Part shown: positions 54,032 through 62,833 of the stretch, in pieces
Position numbering within the stretch: the first letter of the stretch is position 1
Layout: every line of letters starts with the position of its first letter
NCBI GenBank assembly: GCA_017511005.1
Contig: JAFWLP010000081.1
Span: 1 to 64,000 of the forward strand
Length of the DNA stretch: 64,000 nt
Source: Clostridiales bacterium
GTDB lineage: Bacteria; Bacillota; Clostridia; Saccharofermentanales; Saccharofermentanaceae
Direction of reading: 5' to 3'
Program-made: the position numbers and the translations under genes
The notes under the pieces: model-generated
Seen by the model: only the letters and a program-made list of their open reading frames with translations
Databases searched by the model: none
Told to the model about the DNA's origin: nothing

Positions 54032-54952
54032 TCAAACGTCCAGTACGATCCACATAGCCGGCCGAATTCCGCGGACAATGCCGTGCCCGTGTGCGCCGGT
54101 CCCTTCAGATGAACGCTGACGGTCGAACGAGGGATGCACGATTCCCTTTTCATCGACAGAAGGCGAGCAATGAGCATACCTGCGGGCATATCGCAGCCAC
54201 CATCCTTTCCCAGCAGCTCTTGATTCATTGTCCGGGAAATAGTTCTTTGCTTCCTTCGCGCTCAGCAGGAATACCCGGTCAGCCGCAGAATCACCGGCAG
54301 ACGCATTAAGATCGTAGGTTTCATCATTGACTATAATGCAGGGAACGATCCGGTCTCTTTCCTCCTGTGTGAAATACTCATCAAGGAAAGTACCGTTAAG
54401 GTATTTCCGTAATGTGCAATCCTGCCATGAGAAAGATCCGTCGGTTTGGTTATATGGCATCTCGAAAACCGTATCCGAGCTTATGATAAGAGCTTTATTT
54501 TCTCTGACCGCAAGCACTTTCCATGAGACGGGCTCGCCGGTTTTGCTGTCAGATCCGAAACCAAATTCATCATTTACCCCGGGATTCAGCTTTTTCGGGA
54601 CTTCCGTGATTGTTTCATTCTCCGTTACAGGCTCAGGAATAACATAAGACTCATCCTCTGCAACGTGCGTTTCGGTCTCATCAGTCAACGGTTCAGTCTC
54701 AATAACAGGCTCAGCCTCAACGGCATCCGTTACGTCTTCAGAAACATCACTCCGGGTTACAACAGCCTCCGTTTCAACTTCAGCAACATCCGGCTCAGCC
54801 TCAAGGGGCATTAACACATCTTTCTGAGCATCCCTTTTATCCGCCGCCTTAAATGACGCAGCCGTCAGCGGCTTAAGTTTTTGCGGTGCTCCGCACTTCA
54901 TACAGAACTTAACATTTTCAGGCAAAATATGTCCGCATATGACACAATACAT
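54032..54952 (-). CDS. Zinc-ribbon protein with DUF6273-like domain
   Basis: Function unknown, 306 residues. It opens with a zinc ribbon (CVICGHILPENVKFCMKCGAPQ-type, residues 3-20), a disordered acidic Glu/Thr/Val-rich linker to about 125, and then a domain with SWKVLAVRENKALIIS, LRKYLNGTFLDEYFT, VFLLSAKEAKNYF and a closing GIRPAMWIV, which is the pattern of the DUF6273 family. No membrane segment. Strong ribosome site (GGAGG). Confidence 0.8.
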   Translation of the reverse strand: MYCVICGHILPENVKFCMKCGAPQKLKPLTAASFKAADKRDAQKDVLMPLEAEPDVAEVETEAVVTRSDVSEDVTDAVEAEPVIETEPLTDETETHVAEDESYVIPEPVTENETITEVPKKLNPGVNDEFGFGSDSKTGEPVSWKVLAVRENKALIISSDTVFEMPYNQTDGSFSWQDCTLRKYLNGTFLDEYFTQEERDRIVPCIIVNDETYDLNASAGDSAADRVFLLSAKEAKNYFPDNESRAAGKGWWLRYARRYAHCSPSVDEKGIVHPSFDRQRSSEGTGAHGHGIVRGIRPAMWIVLDV

Positions 54953-55092
54953 ATTGATCCTCCATCCTTTATCCTTTATTGATTTATATATTTTACCCGA
55001 AAATCAGGAAAATTTGTCTTTCTGTTGCGAAAGGATGCAGAAATGTGTGTTCTTACAATCAGGCTCCATATGATCACGGTATGGTTACCGGC

Positions 55093-55127
55093 AAAAAAAT
55101 GGCTCCCCACGGACAACCGTGAAGAGC
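55093..55127 (-). terminator. Terminator of tRNA-Leu
   Basis: An 11-bp stem (GCTCTTCACGG with CCGTGGGGAGC, two G-T pairs) followed on the minus strand by ATTTTTTT. Confidence 0.9.
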
Positions 55128-55136
55128 TTTGAATAA

Positions 55137-55223
55137 TGGTGCAGATGGCGGGACTTGAACCCGCACGAGATTGCTCCCACTAGCACCTGAAGCTAGCGCG
55201 TCTGCCAATTCCACCACATCTGC
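55137..55223 (-). tRNA. tRNA-Leu (anticodon CAG)
   Basis: An 87-nt class II tRNA with encoded CCA and a long variable arm. The acceptor stem pairs GCAGATG with CATCTGC; the anticodon stem CTAGC/GCTAG encloses TTCAGGT, so the anticodon is CAG. It has its own promoter and terminator. Confidence 0.95.
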
Positions 55224-55234
55224 GTGCGGGTTAG

Positions 55235-55263
55235 ATTTTATAACAAGCGTCTGCTTTTTTCAA
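55235..55263 (-). promoter_or_regulatory. Promoter of tRNA-Leu
   Basis: TTGAAA (55258-55263), 17 bp, TAAAAT (55235-55240) on the minus strand, divergent from the helicase gene. Confidence 0.65.
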
Positions 55264-55299
55264 TAAGAACATAAAAGACAGTTGGGTTATAATCTCCTT

Positions 55300-57669
55300 A
55301 TGAACAGTATAAGCGTTTCCGTTACAGATCTTGCATCTTACATTTCAAGGAAGGGCAACCTTGCCGGAGGTTCATACGGCTCGGTATCTGCCGTTGAAGG
55401 AACGAGGCTGCATCAGAGGGTTTTCGCAGACCTGAAGAAAGCCTATGGTGACATTGTCGTTACCGAGGAAGCGCTGATATACGATTACATATCGGAATCA
55501 GGGATCAGTCTTTCAGTCAACGGAAGGTTCGACGCCATGATGCAGAGGCCCGGCAGGCCGCCGATGATCTTTGAGATCAAGTCATTCAACTCGACAAAAG
55601 AGAGCTTTGAGGCGCTGGTCCGTCCTGAACACGTTACTCAGCTTAAGCTGTACGGTGCCATGTACCTCCTGACGAATTCGGATATTCTTGATATATCGCT
55701 GACTCTCAGGTATGTCTCCATAACCACGCTCGACAGTTACGAGAATACTTACGACATGTCGTTCGAGGAAGCCGGAAAGTTCTGGGAAGAGATCTGCGCT
55801 GACTACTGTGTCTTTGCGAAAACCTTGCTTGACTACCATAACAGCCTGATGGATACGGTATCGGAAATAAGATTTCCTTTCGATACCATAAGGCCCGGAC
55901 AGAAGGAATTCATGAAGAAAGCCCTGCTGGCACTTAATTCCGGCGAGGCATTCTTTGTTGAAGCCCCCACCGGAATCGGCAAGACCGTCTCAGTCCTCTA
56001 CCCTGCGGTCAAAGGCCTTATAAAGAACAGATATGACAAGATCTTCTATCTTACTGCCAAAGAAGCTACAAGAGGCGTTGCTGAAGCAACACTGAACCAG
56101 ATGCGCAGACAGGGACTCATCATAAGATCGATCACATTAAGATCCAAGGAAAAGATGTGTCCTTTAGGAACCGAATGCGATGCCAAGTTCTGTCCCCTTG
56201 CCAAAGACTATTACGGTAAGCTCAAGGATGCACTGGCGGAATCACTTGTTCTCGACGAGATCACACCTGAGAAGATCACAGAGATAGCCTTAAGACACGG
56301 CATCTGCCCTCACGAATTCATGATCGATACCATGAATTACTGTACGGTGGTGATAGGTGATTATAATCATATATTCAGTCCGAGAGTCTCACTCGCCTCC
56401 AAAGAACCCGGGAATCAGAGGATCGCTGTCCTGGTCGATGAGGCGCACAACATGATCGACAGGGGCAGGGATATGTTCTCAGCATCTTTCTCATTAAGTC
56501 TCATAGATGAAATGATAAAAGACTTCAAAGGCCGCAATACCAAGGTAGAGACGATGCTCCACCAGCTCAGGAACTACTTTGTGAATATCGGAACATGTTT
56601 CGACTCTTCCAGCTCGGGCTTCAAACTTCTTGAACAGGCTGATGAGAACAAGGTCCTGATGACTGAGAACTGGGAAGCAATGCGCCAGCCTCCGAGGCAG
56701 CTTTATGCGAAGCTGTGGTTCACCATAAGGAATCTCTCCCCTCTTCTTGATAATCTCGAACAGGGTCCATGCAGAAGAACGGCCGTTAAGTTCTTCTTTG
56801 AAGCCAGATTCTTCCTGACAGTGCTCGAGCATTATTTCGACAGCGCATACATAACGGCTGCATCCAGGGATAACGGAGACATCACCGTAACTCTGGACTG
56901 TCTTGACTGCGCTTCAAAGCTTGATTACATAATCAGGGACAGATTGTCAGTCATATTCTTCTCGGCTACGTTTACCCCTTACGAATATTATCGCAACTGT
57001 CTGGTCGGCCCTGACTGTGATTATTCGTCTTTCCTGAGGCTTCCGTCACCATTTCCTCCCGAGAACCTGGAGATCATGATCGATTCCGGCATCTCAACTG
57101 CTTACAAGGACCGCTCGCTGACCCAGGCCGATCTCGCCCAGCGGATCTCAGGCTGCCTGTTGGGACGGACAGGAAATCACATGATCTTCTTCCCTTCATT
57201 CGAATACATGAACCAGATAATGCCACGGATAGATGAATATCTCAGGAACAGCGGCGCCGCTGATTACAGGATAATATCCCAGATATCCGAGATGACAAAT
57301 ACGGAGAAAGAAGAGTTCCTCAAAAGCTTCAGCGAACCATACAAAGGTCTCCTTATAGGTGCAGCCGTATTGGGAGGTCATTTCGGTGAAGGAATAGATC
57401 TTGTCGGTGACAAACTTACCGGTGTTGTCATTGTCGGAGTAGGAATTCCAAAAGTCACACCCGAGAGACAGATCCTGAGCAACTACTATTCGGAAAGGTT
57501 CGGTGACGGGTTCTCATTTGCGTACAGATTCCCGGGGTGGCAGAAAGTCCTGCAGGCCGTCGGAAGGGTCATAAGGACAGAAACAGATACGGGCTTTGCG
57601 CTCCTGATAGACTCAAGACTCGAAAAGCCCGAATATATTATGCTTTTTCCGGATCACTGGAAGATCTGA
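55300..57669 (+). CDS. XPD/DinG-type helicase with N-terminal RecB/Cas4-like nuclease domain
   Basis: 789 residues. The N-terminus (about 30-120) has PD-(D/E)XK motifs: EGTRLHQR, GRFDAMM (D near 78), FEIKS (about 92-96) and QLKLYGAMY. The Rad3/XPD-type helicase follows: Walker A APTGIGKT (about 223), iron-sulfur-type cysteines in CPLGTECDAKFC and CPHE (about 287-336), DEAH box (about 379) and motif VI QAVGRVIRTETD. The likely role is DNA repair or structure processing; substrate unknown. I take ATG 55300 over TTG 55282. TATAAT (55288-55293) ends only 6 nt before the ATG, and no ribosome site is visible, so it may be leaderless. Confidence 0.87.
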   Translation: MNSISVSVTDLASYISRKGNLAGGSYGSVSAVEGTRLHQRVFADLKKAYGDIVVTEEALIYDYISESGISLSVNGRFDAMMQRPGRPPMIFEIKSFNSTKESFEALVRPEHVTQLKLYGAMYLLTNSDILDISLTLRYVSITTLDSYENTYDMSFEEAGKFWEEICADYCVFAKTLLDYHNSLMDTVSEIRFPFDTIRPGQKEFMKKALLALNSGEAFFVEAPTGIGKTVSVLYPAVKGLIKNRYDKIFYLTAKEATRGVAEATLNQMRRQGLIIRSITLRSKEKMCPLGTECDAKFCPLAKDYYGKLKDALAESLVLDEITPEKITEIALRHGICPHEFMIDTMNYCTVVIGDYNHIFSPRVSLASKEPGNQRIAVLVDEAHNMIDRGRDMFSASFSLSLIDEMIKDFKGRNTKVETMLHQLRNYFVNIGTCFDSSSSGFKLLEQADENKVLMTENWEAMRQPPRQLYAKLWFTIRNLSPLLDNLEQGPCRRTAVKFFFEARFFLTVLEHYFDSAYITAASRDNGDITVTLDCLDCASKLDYIIRDRLSVIFFSATFTPYEYYRNCLVGPDCDYSSFLRLPSPFPPENLEIMIDSGISTAYKDRSLTQADLAQRISGCLLGRTGNHMIFFPSFEYMNQIMPRIDEYLRNSGAADYRIISQISEMTNTEKEEFLKSFSEPYKGLLIGAAVLGGHFGEGIDLVGDKLTGVVIVGVGIPKVTPERQILSNYYSERFGDGFSFAYRFPGWQKVLQAVGRVIRTETDTGFALLIDSRLEKPEYIMLFPDHWKI

Positions 57670-57675
57670 AACCTG

Positions 57676-58884
57676 TCAGGATACCGTAACCGTTGCCTCC
57701 GAAGGCTCGCTGCTTACGGTAATGACACCTTCCGTGCCTTCGATCACATAAGTGCCCTTGGTTCCTTTGATGCTGACCAGGCCGTCATCATTGGTACGGA
57801 TGACTTCACCCTTTGTCCACCATTCGCCCTTGACCAAGCTGTAGAGCCTGTCGTAAGCGGGTTTGCATCTGTCATCAACTGTTACCAGACCGCTCGGAGC
57901 GTTAAGCCATGCGCCGTCGGCAAAATCCCATCCGGTAATCGCCTTTATATTGGGATCGGCGAAAAGGATCCTGTACATCTCTTCCCATTCATTTGCCTGA
58001 CGTTCCTCCCCTTCCGGAGTCGTCGGCCATTCATCGACCTGCCAGTCGTTAAGGTCTTCGATATAAGCGGGCATGATCTCACCGGAGATAAGCGTATTCT
58101 CCGTAAAATGGATCGGAATGCCGAACCGTCCGAACCTCTTCAGGACATCACGGAGTTTCTCCTCTCCCCAGTATCCCTGATGCTGGTGCGACTGGATGCC
58201 GATTGCGGAAAACTCGACACCTGCCTCCAGGCATTCTTCTATCAGTTCCTCATACTTGGGGGAAACGTTAAAATCATTGATAAGGAATGTACCACCGGGA
58301 TTTGCCGCCTTTGCTGCCGCGAAAACCTCCTTGACGAGTTCCACGCGTCCATATCTTTTGCAGAGTCTCGTTACTGCATTATCATACTTGTCGAAGACCG
58401 GCATTATGACAACTTCATTTATCACGTCCCAGAAATCGATAACCCCCTTGAAAGCCGTGACTTCACGGTTGATCCTTGCAAGCTGCTTGTCCATTATCAC
58501 CTCATCGGGATAATCCATAAGCCAGTCCGCGCAGACCGTATGCCAGCAAAGAGGGTGACCCTTGAGCGTAACATTATTGGCTCTCAGGCGTTTTGCGGCA
58601 TCCATGCGGTTCTCAAATTCAGGATGTCCCTCCTGAGGTTCATATCTTCCCCAATAAAACGGAAGAGTTCCGTAATTCAGCAGAGCAAGCCATTTTTCTC
58701 TTCTCGCCTCTCTGGACGGCATTCCGGGAAATTCAAGGAAATCAAAAGCACCGCTTCCGAACAGAAACTCGTGTGACTTTTGATTCAGCACGAACTCTTT
58801 ATTGCCTGCGGGTTTACCGTTCTTATCGATTACTCTTACAAGTGATTCACCTGTACGGTGAGCGGGAGTTGTTGCTGGATTCAT
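57676..58884 (-). CDS. Endo-1,4-beta-xylanase, GH10, intracellular
   Basis: 402 residues with no signal peptide, so it probably acts on imported xylo-oligosaccharides. GH10 features: TLKGHPLCWHT, acid/base E157 in DVINEVV, nucleophile E262 in HFTENT and the late WDFADGAW. There are about 35 N-terminal and 60 C-terminal residues of beta structure outside the barrel. The nucleophile context FTENT differs from the common ITELD. It ends 6 bp from the convergent helicase gene, and no terminator is seen between them. Confidence 0.93.
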   Translation of the reverse strand: MNPATTPAHRTGESLVRVIDKNGKPAGNKEFVLNQKSHEFLFGSGAFDFLEFPGMPSREARREKWLALLNYGTLPFYWGRYEPQEGHPEFENRMDAAKRLRANNVTLKGHPLCWHTVCADWLMDYPDEVIMDKQLARINREVTAFKGVIDFWDVINEVVIMPVFDKYDNAVTRLCKRYGRVELVKEVFAAAKAANPGGTFLINDFNVSPKYEELIEECLEAGVEFSAIGIQSHQHQGYWGEEKLRDVLKRFGRFGIPIHFTENTLISGEIMPAYIEDLNDWQVDEWPTTPEGEERQANEWEEMYRILFADPNIKAITGWDFADGAWLNAPSGLVTVDDRCKPAYDRLYSLVKGEWWTKGEVIRTNDDGLVSIKGTKGTYVIEGTEGVITVSSEPSEATVTVS

Positions 58885-58922
58885 TGGCCGGTTCCTTTCG
58901 TAACTGTTATGTTTATGACCTG

Positions 58923-58928
58923 ATTATA
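58923..58928 (-). promoter_or_regulatory. Possible -10 box of the GH10 gene
   Basis: TATAAT on the minus strand about 39 bp upstream of the ATG; no convincing -35 box. The palindrome found at GH51 is not repeated here. Confidence 0.35.
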
Positions 58929-58983
58929 GAATATTCGGGACTGAAAGAGTGTCATATATTTTTCTAAAATGTTTAAAAGACAA

Positions 58984-59010
58984 GGGCATCTCAACAGAAT
59001 TGAGATGCCC
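58984..59010 (-). terminator. Terminator of the clostripain-like gene
   Basis: An 11-bp perfect stem (GGGCATCTCAA/TTGAGATGCCC, 5-6 nt loop) followed on the minus strand by TTGTCTTTT. Confidence 0.75.
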
Positions 59011-59045
59011 CGTTAACAAATTCTCAAGTATAAGACTTATTCAGG

Positions 59046-61463
59046 TCATTCCTCGTAGAACCAGACGTCACCGTTTTCATCAACATTGAATGCGGTGAAA
59101 TCTGTCATAAGGTAATCACGGTATATGTCTTCAATGATGAATGTGTACATGAAGTCACCTTCAAAGAGAAGACCATATACGAGCTCAACCTCACCGCTTA
59201 CAGTGAATTCCTCACCCATATACAAAGATTCGGTCATATCATCATCAAGCGTAAAGCTCGTGTACAAAGGAATGATCTTGTCGCCGTCCTTAAGCTTTGT
59301 GATGTTCTTGGATGCGGCACCTGTTTCAGTCATGCCGTCGCAGGCACCCTCGATCTCGATCGAACCGTCTTCTATGGTCATGCGGATACGGAGATATGTC
59401 TCCTCACCGTTAAGCATGACGGGAGATGTAAAGATTACAAACTCATCATTCTTATCAAGGATGCTCATTGAAAGATTCTGACCATCAGGAAGTGAGAGCC
59501 AGTAACCGTCAAACATATCCGCAAAAGAGCCGTTCTCCCAATCGCACTCGACATCATAGGTGTCTCCGAGCAGGATAACCTCATTATCGTCAACGAGCAT
59601 AAATACCATCGCATATACATCGGAGCAGTGATCAAGAGAATACTTGGTCAGAGTAAATCTGAATGTGCCTTCTTCATCCATGGAAGGAGCCCGGAGGAAC
59701 TTAATGTGCTTGCTCTCACCTGTCTTCTCGATGGAATCAGCATAATCGTAACGGTTGGTCTGTGTAGGCGCACTGCGGTATGAACGTGAAGTTGAATCAT
59801 ATTCATAATTGCAGTTCCAGTTCCAGCATCCGCTGTCATCATAGTAATCCGCATCAGAGTAACTGGAGCAGACCTGGTTGGAGCATGAATAATCATACTG
59901 ATCGGCATTAAGACTGTTGTCACTTACCTCTTCCCACTGCTCAGTACCTGCATTGTAGTGATAGTAAACACCGTTATTCTGATCATAAGCATAGTATTCA
60001 TTGTTCTCAACGAAATAGCATATGCCTGTCTCGGCATCCTGGTAATAGTTGGAATCCTGCTCTGCAGCCTGGCTTCCGGAATCTCCGTAATAGATAGATG
60101 CGCTGAAATCACGGCGGTCGATAAACTGCATGTAGTAAGGACTTACACAGATGTCACTGAAGACCTTAAGTTCCTCGGAACCGCCGAGCATTACAGGGAA
60201 ATAAAGTGAAAGTCCGCAGGAATACGGGTGATCGGGACCATGGATCTTATAAAGGACCGCATCATCAACGGCACTTCTTACCGCAGCGGCATTGGAGGAA
60301 TAATCACTGCAGCTTTCGGCAAGCGCGCACACATCGAGCATGTTAAAGCATCCGCCCTCAGAAACGCTTGAACCGAAGAGTTCCGTTGACTCGATCTGAC
60401 GGATCATGGTTGAAAGGCTGTCAGCATCCTCACCCTTCTCGTAGACATCCTTCGCAAAATCATTAAAGCTCATTACTACCTGGTCGATCTTTGAAAGGTC
60501 AATTACAGACAGGGTACAAACATTGTAATCACCGATATCCTTACAGCCCTGGTAGAAGGAATCGCAGACGACTTTACCTAAGTCAGCGCCTGATGCGCCG
60601 GGGTTATTGGCAAGGAAATTACCGATCTCAGTGTAATTCCAGCCTGCACCGGGTTCGATCTCTTCCGAACCGTACATATAATTCGCATAGTTGGCAAGGA
60701 TATTGGCAGCTTCGATGCTTCCCATAAGGCATGCATCAAAACCGATGAATTCCCACTTATCGGTCATATACTGCTGTGCCGTAAGTAAAGCGCTGTCAAC
60801 CTCCCTGAGCGAGAGCGCATCACTGTCATGTCTCTCATCGAAGCAAACACCTGTGATGGATCCGCCGCCGTGATTCCATAGGATAAGGCCCATATTATCC
60901 GCAGGATAATTCTGTACACCCCAGACAAGATAATCTGCAAGTGTATCGGAATCACCCATGGCAAGGTCTCCGCCTTCGTACAACTTTGTGATATCACCGT
61001 TCTCAACAACGAAACGCTCGATCTTATCGGCATCAATACCGTCATAATACCATTGGTTAGTACCGCCGGTCTGAACGACGAACCTGTAATTCGAATCTTG
61101 GGAAGCCTCACACATCTCGGCAAGGTCAGTTACGGCAGCACCGCCGCCGGACTCAAGATCCGTACCGCAAAGATATACGAAAATAGTCCAGGTACCGGAT
61201 TCACCCATAGGTTCGCCCGAGAACTGGGGACGTATAATTGTCATCTCGCCAGTTTCTTTGTTTACGGACATCTGCATGGCTGATACATCAGCAGATCTTG
61301 CTCCGCCGCTGCCGCCTTCGTCTTCCGGAAATTCATCCGGAACAGATTCCTCAGTCCAATCCTCATCAAATCCTTCGTCATCACACGCACAAAGACCCAT
61401 GATCATTGTGCAGGCCATAACAGAAGCGATCAGTCTTTTACCGATTCTGTTAAATCTTTTCAT
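59046..61463 (-). CDS. Clostripain-family (C11) cysteine peptidase, lipoprotein
   Basis: A predicted surface lipoprotein of 805 residues. The signal peptide ends in lipobox GLCAC. After an acidic linker the C11 caspase-like domain starts at TWTIFVYLCGTDLESGGG; the catalytic histidine is in LWNHGGGSITG (about H198) and the cysteine in FDACLMG (about C245). The region 450-560 is rich in Tyr, Asp, Asn and Ser, perhaps a flexible surface linker, then a beta-rich C-terminal part of unknown role. I take ATG 61463 (GAGG 8 nt upstream), not 61481. Target proteins unknown; clostripains prefer Arg or Lys. Confidence 0.9.
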   Translation of the reverse strand: MKRFNRIGKRLIASVMACTMIMGLCACDDEGFDEDWTEESVPDEFPEDEGGSGGARSADVSAMQMSVNKETGEMTIIRPQFSGEPMGESGTWTIFVYLCGTDLESGGGAAVTDLAEMCEASQDSNYRFVVQTGGTNQWYYDGIDADKIERFVVENGDITKLYEGGDLAMGDSDTLADYLVWGVQNYPADNMGLILWNHGGGSITGVCFDERHDSDALSLREVDSALLTAQQYMTDKWEFIGFDACLMGSIEAANILANYANYMYGSEEIEPGAGWNYTEIGNFLANNPGASGADLGKVVCDSFYQGCKDIGDYNVCTLSVIDLSKIDQVVMSFNDFAKDVYEKGEDADSLSTMIRQIESTELFGSSVSEGGCFNMLDVCALAESCSDYSSNAAAVRSAVDDAVLYKIHGPDHPYSCGLSLYFPVMLGGSEELKVFSDICVSPYYMQFIDRRDFSASIYYGDSGSQAAEQDSNYYQDAETGICYFVENNEYYAYDQNNGVYYHYNAGTEQWEEVSDNSLNADQYDYSCSNQVCSSYSDADYYDDSGCWNWNCNYEYDSTSRSYRSAPTQTNRYDYADSIEKTGESKHIKFLRAPSMDEEGTFRFTLTKYSLDHCSDVYAMVFMLVDDNEVILLGDTYDVECDWENGSFADMFDGYWLSLPDGQNLSMSILDKNDEFVIFTSPVMLNGEETYLRIRMTIEDGSIEIEGACDGMTETGAASKNITKLKDGDKIIPLYTSFTLDDDMTESLYMGEEFTVSGEVELVYGLLFEGDFMYTFIIEDIYRDYLMTDFTAFNVDENGDVWFYEE

Positions 61464-61540
61464 GCTCTTTACCTCATGCATTAAAAATCGAAGTGAATTA
61501 TAACACAGTAATATAAAAATATTTAAACACGAAAAAAGTC

Positions 61541-62081
61541 TTATAACCTTCCGGCCATAATTTCATCTATCAGCGTTTTTCCCACACAGAAGCAATTCTT
61601 CATCGATGTCTCAAAAATATCGACAGATTCGATACTGTCTTCTGAAGCGATATGATCCTCATCCTTAACACCCCAGAGCATCTCAGGTGTAACTCCGGAC
61701 GGAAAGAATGTAAGAATCTGAGAAATCAAAACGTTCATCAGAAATGACTGCCGAGGTGTTGACAGCCGAATTGACTTTTCCCTGCCCGACCACGAACATT
61801 GCGACACCGTCTTTATAATACAGTTTTGACGGACCGGTACTTCCTTCAATCTCGTATTCTTTACCGCCGGCCAGGTATTCTTCATAGAAATACTGAGCTT
61901 CGCCGGGAAAATCACCTTATATCCCATCCACCTCAAATTTCGGAAGGATAAGTACTTTAACGGGTATCTTTTTGTCCTTATACGGGAAAAACCGCCAAGC
62001 CATAAATCCGGAAACCGCCAGCACGGCCGCCAGAACGCATGCAATTATCAACCATCCGGTTTTCTTCTTATCGGTATTCAT
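61541..62081 (-). pseudogene. Broken purine nucleoside permease-like (NUP family) gene
   Basis: Three pieces of one gene can be read. Piece 1 (62081-61920): MNTDKKKTG, a membrane anchor and KVLILPKFEVDGI, ended by an in-frame TAA at 61917-61919. Piece 2 continues in the same frame (61916-61683): GDFPGEAQYFYEEYLAGG, then VVGQGKVNSAVNTSAVISD and FDFSDSYILS, ending at a TGA. Piece 3, in another frame (about 61710-61541): VTPEMLWGVKDEDHIASEDS to DEIMAGRL, which matches the NUP C-terminus as I know it. The middle, roughly 200 residues, is missing. So there is one nonsense codon plus a frame-shifting internal deletion. The gene follows recO closely. Confidence 0.82.
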
Positions 62082-62098
62082 ATCATCCAATTCCCAAT

Positions 62099-62833
62099 TC
62101 ACAGATCATTCAGCACTGCAAGTGAATCATAATTCTTTTCGAAATGCACCGACAGATAATCCGTGGTGAATTCCTTTAATTCCTTTTCCGTTCTCTTATC
62201 AGCGCTCGATGTAAAGAGTCTCTTCAGATCACAGGACGAGAAAAAATTAAGGGCCTTAACCGAAGGTTCCTCCAAAAGCCTGTTGAAACTTCTGTTCTGA
62301 CCGCCGTTGCTGCCCGTAATGTCGATGATAAACCTGTTCGGTTTGTCGCCCGATGCCGTATATGCAGGTTCATTCAGGTCATACTGCACCGTAAAGCCCG
62401 CAATGGTCAGCAGTCTCCAGTTGAATGCCGAATATATGAGCAGATATTTATCTTTGTTGTTTGCCAGATTGTAATATGCATAGACCGCCAGTTCGTAAGC
62501 TTCCCTTGAATTTTCACTTTGCAGTGTACAGTCCATGAGACATGAGGATATGTGAGCCGCAACAGTCATCTGTTCAAGGCTTTCCATGATCTTTGAATTG
62601 CTCTCGATGATCGTCGCGTCTTTCAGATAGTAATATCCGTGTGACACGCTTACGACAAGATCACAAAGCATGTACGGCATTGAGAAGCAGCCGAGTGAAC
62701 TGCCGGGTTTGGCAACACCTTTGGCGCAGACCGTTATGAGTCCCCTGTCAGCCGTAAGGACTGACAAAAGCCTGTCCTTCTCTTTATATTCGCTGGAACG
62801 TATTATGAGACCGCGGCAGTTAAAGGGATCCAT
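62099..62833 (-). CDS. recO: DNA repair protein RecO
   Basis: RecO loads RecA on SSB-coated DNA with RecF and RecR. The N-terminal OB fold is clear (GLIIRSSEYKEKDRLLSVLTADRGLITVCAKGVAKPGS, start near residue 9), and a helical C-terminal half follows; 244 residues. The four zinc-finger cysteines usual at about 150-180 are not visible (FTVQYDLNEPAYTASGDK region). The ATG overlaps the era stop (TAATG). Confidence 0.92.
   Translation of the reverse strand: MDPFNCRGLIIRSSEYKEKDRLLSVLTADRGLITVCAKGVAKPGSSLGCFSMPYMLCDLVVSVSHGYYYLKDATIIESNSKIMESLEQMTVAAHISSCLMDCTLQSENSREAYELAVYAYYNLANNKDKYLLIYSAFNWRLLTIAGFTVQYDLNEPAYTASGDKPNRFIIDITGSNGGQNRSFNRLLEEPSVKALNFFSSCDLKRLFTSSADKRTEKELKEFTTDYLSVHFEKNYDSLAVLNDL

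Noticed and set aside
54961-55060. Third copy of the dispersed repeat (a short TTACCCGAAAATCAGGAAAA-like string)
   Set aside because: Only about 20 bp resemble the repeat and the similarity does not extend.
61541-62044. An apparently intact 167-residue minus-strand gene
   Set aside because: Its first two thirds read a wrong frame of the broken NUP-like gene; only the last 50 or so residues are genuine family sequence.
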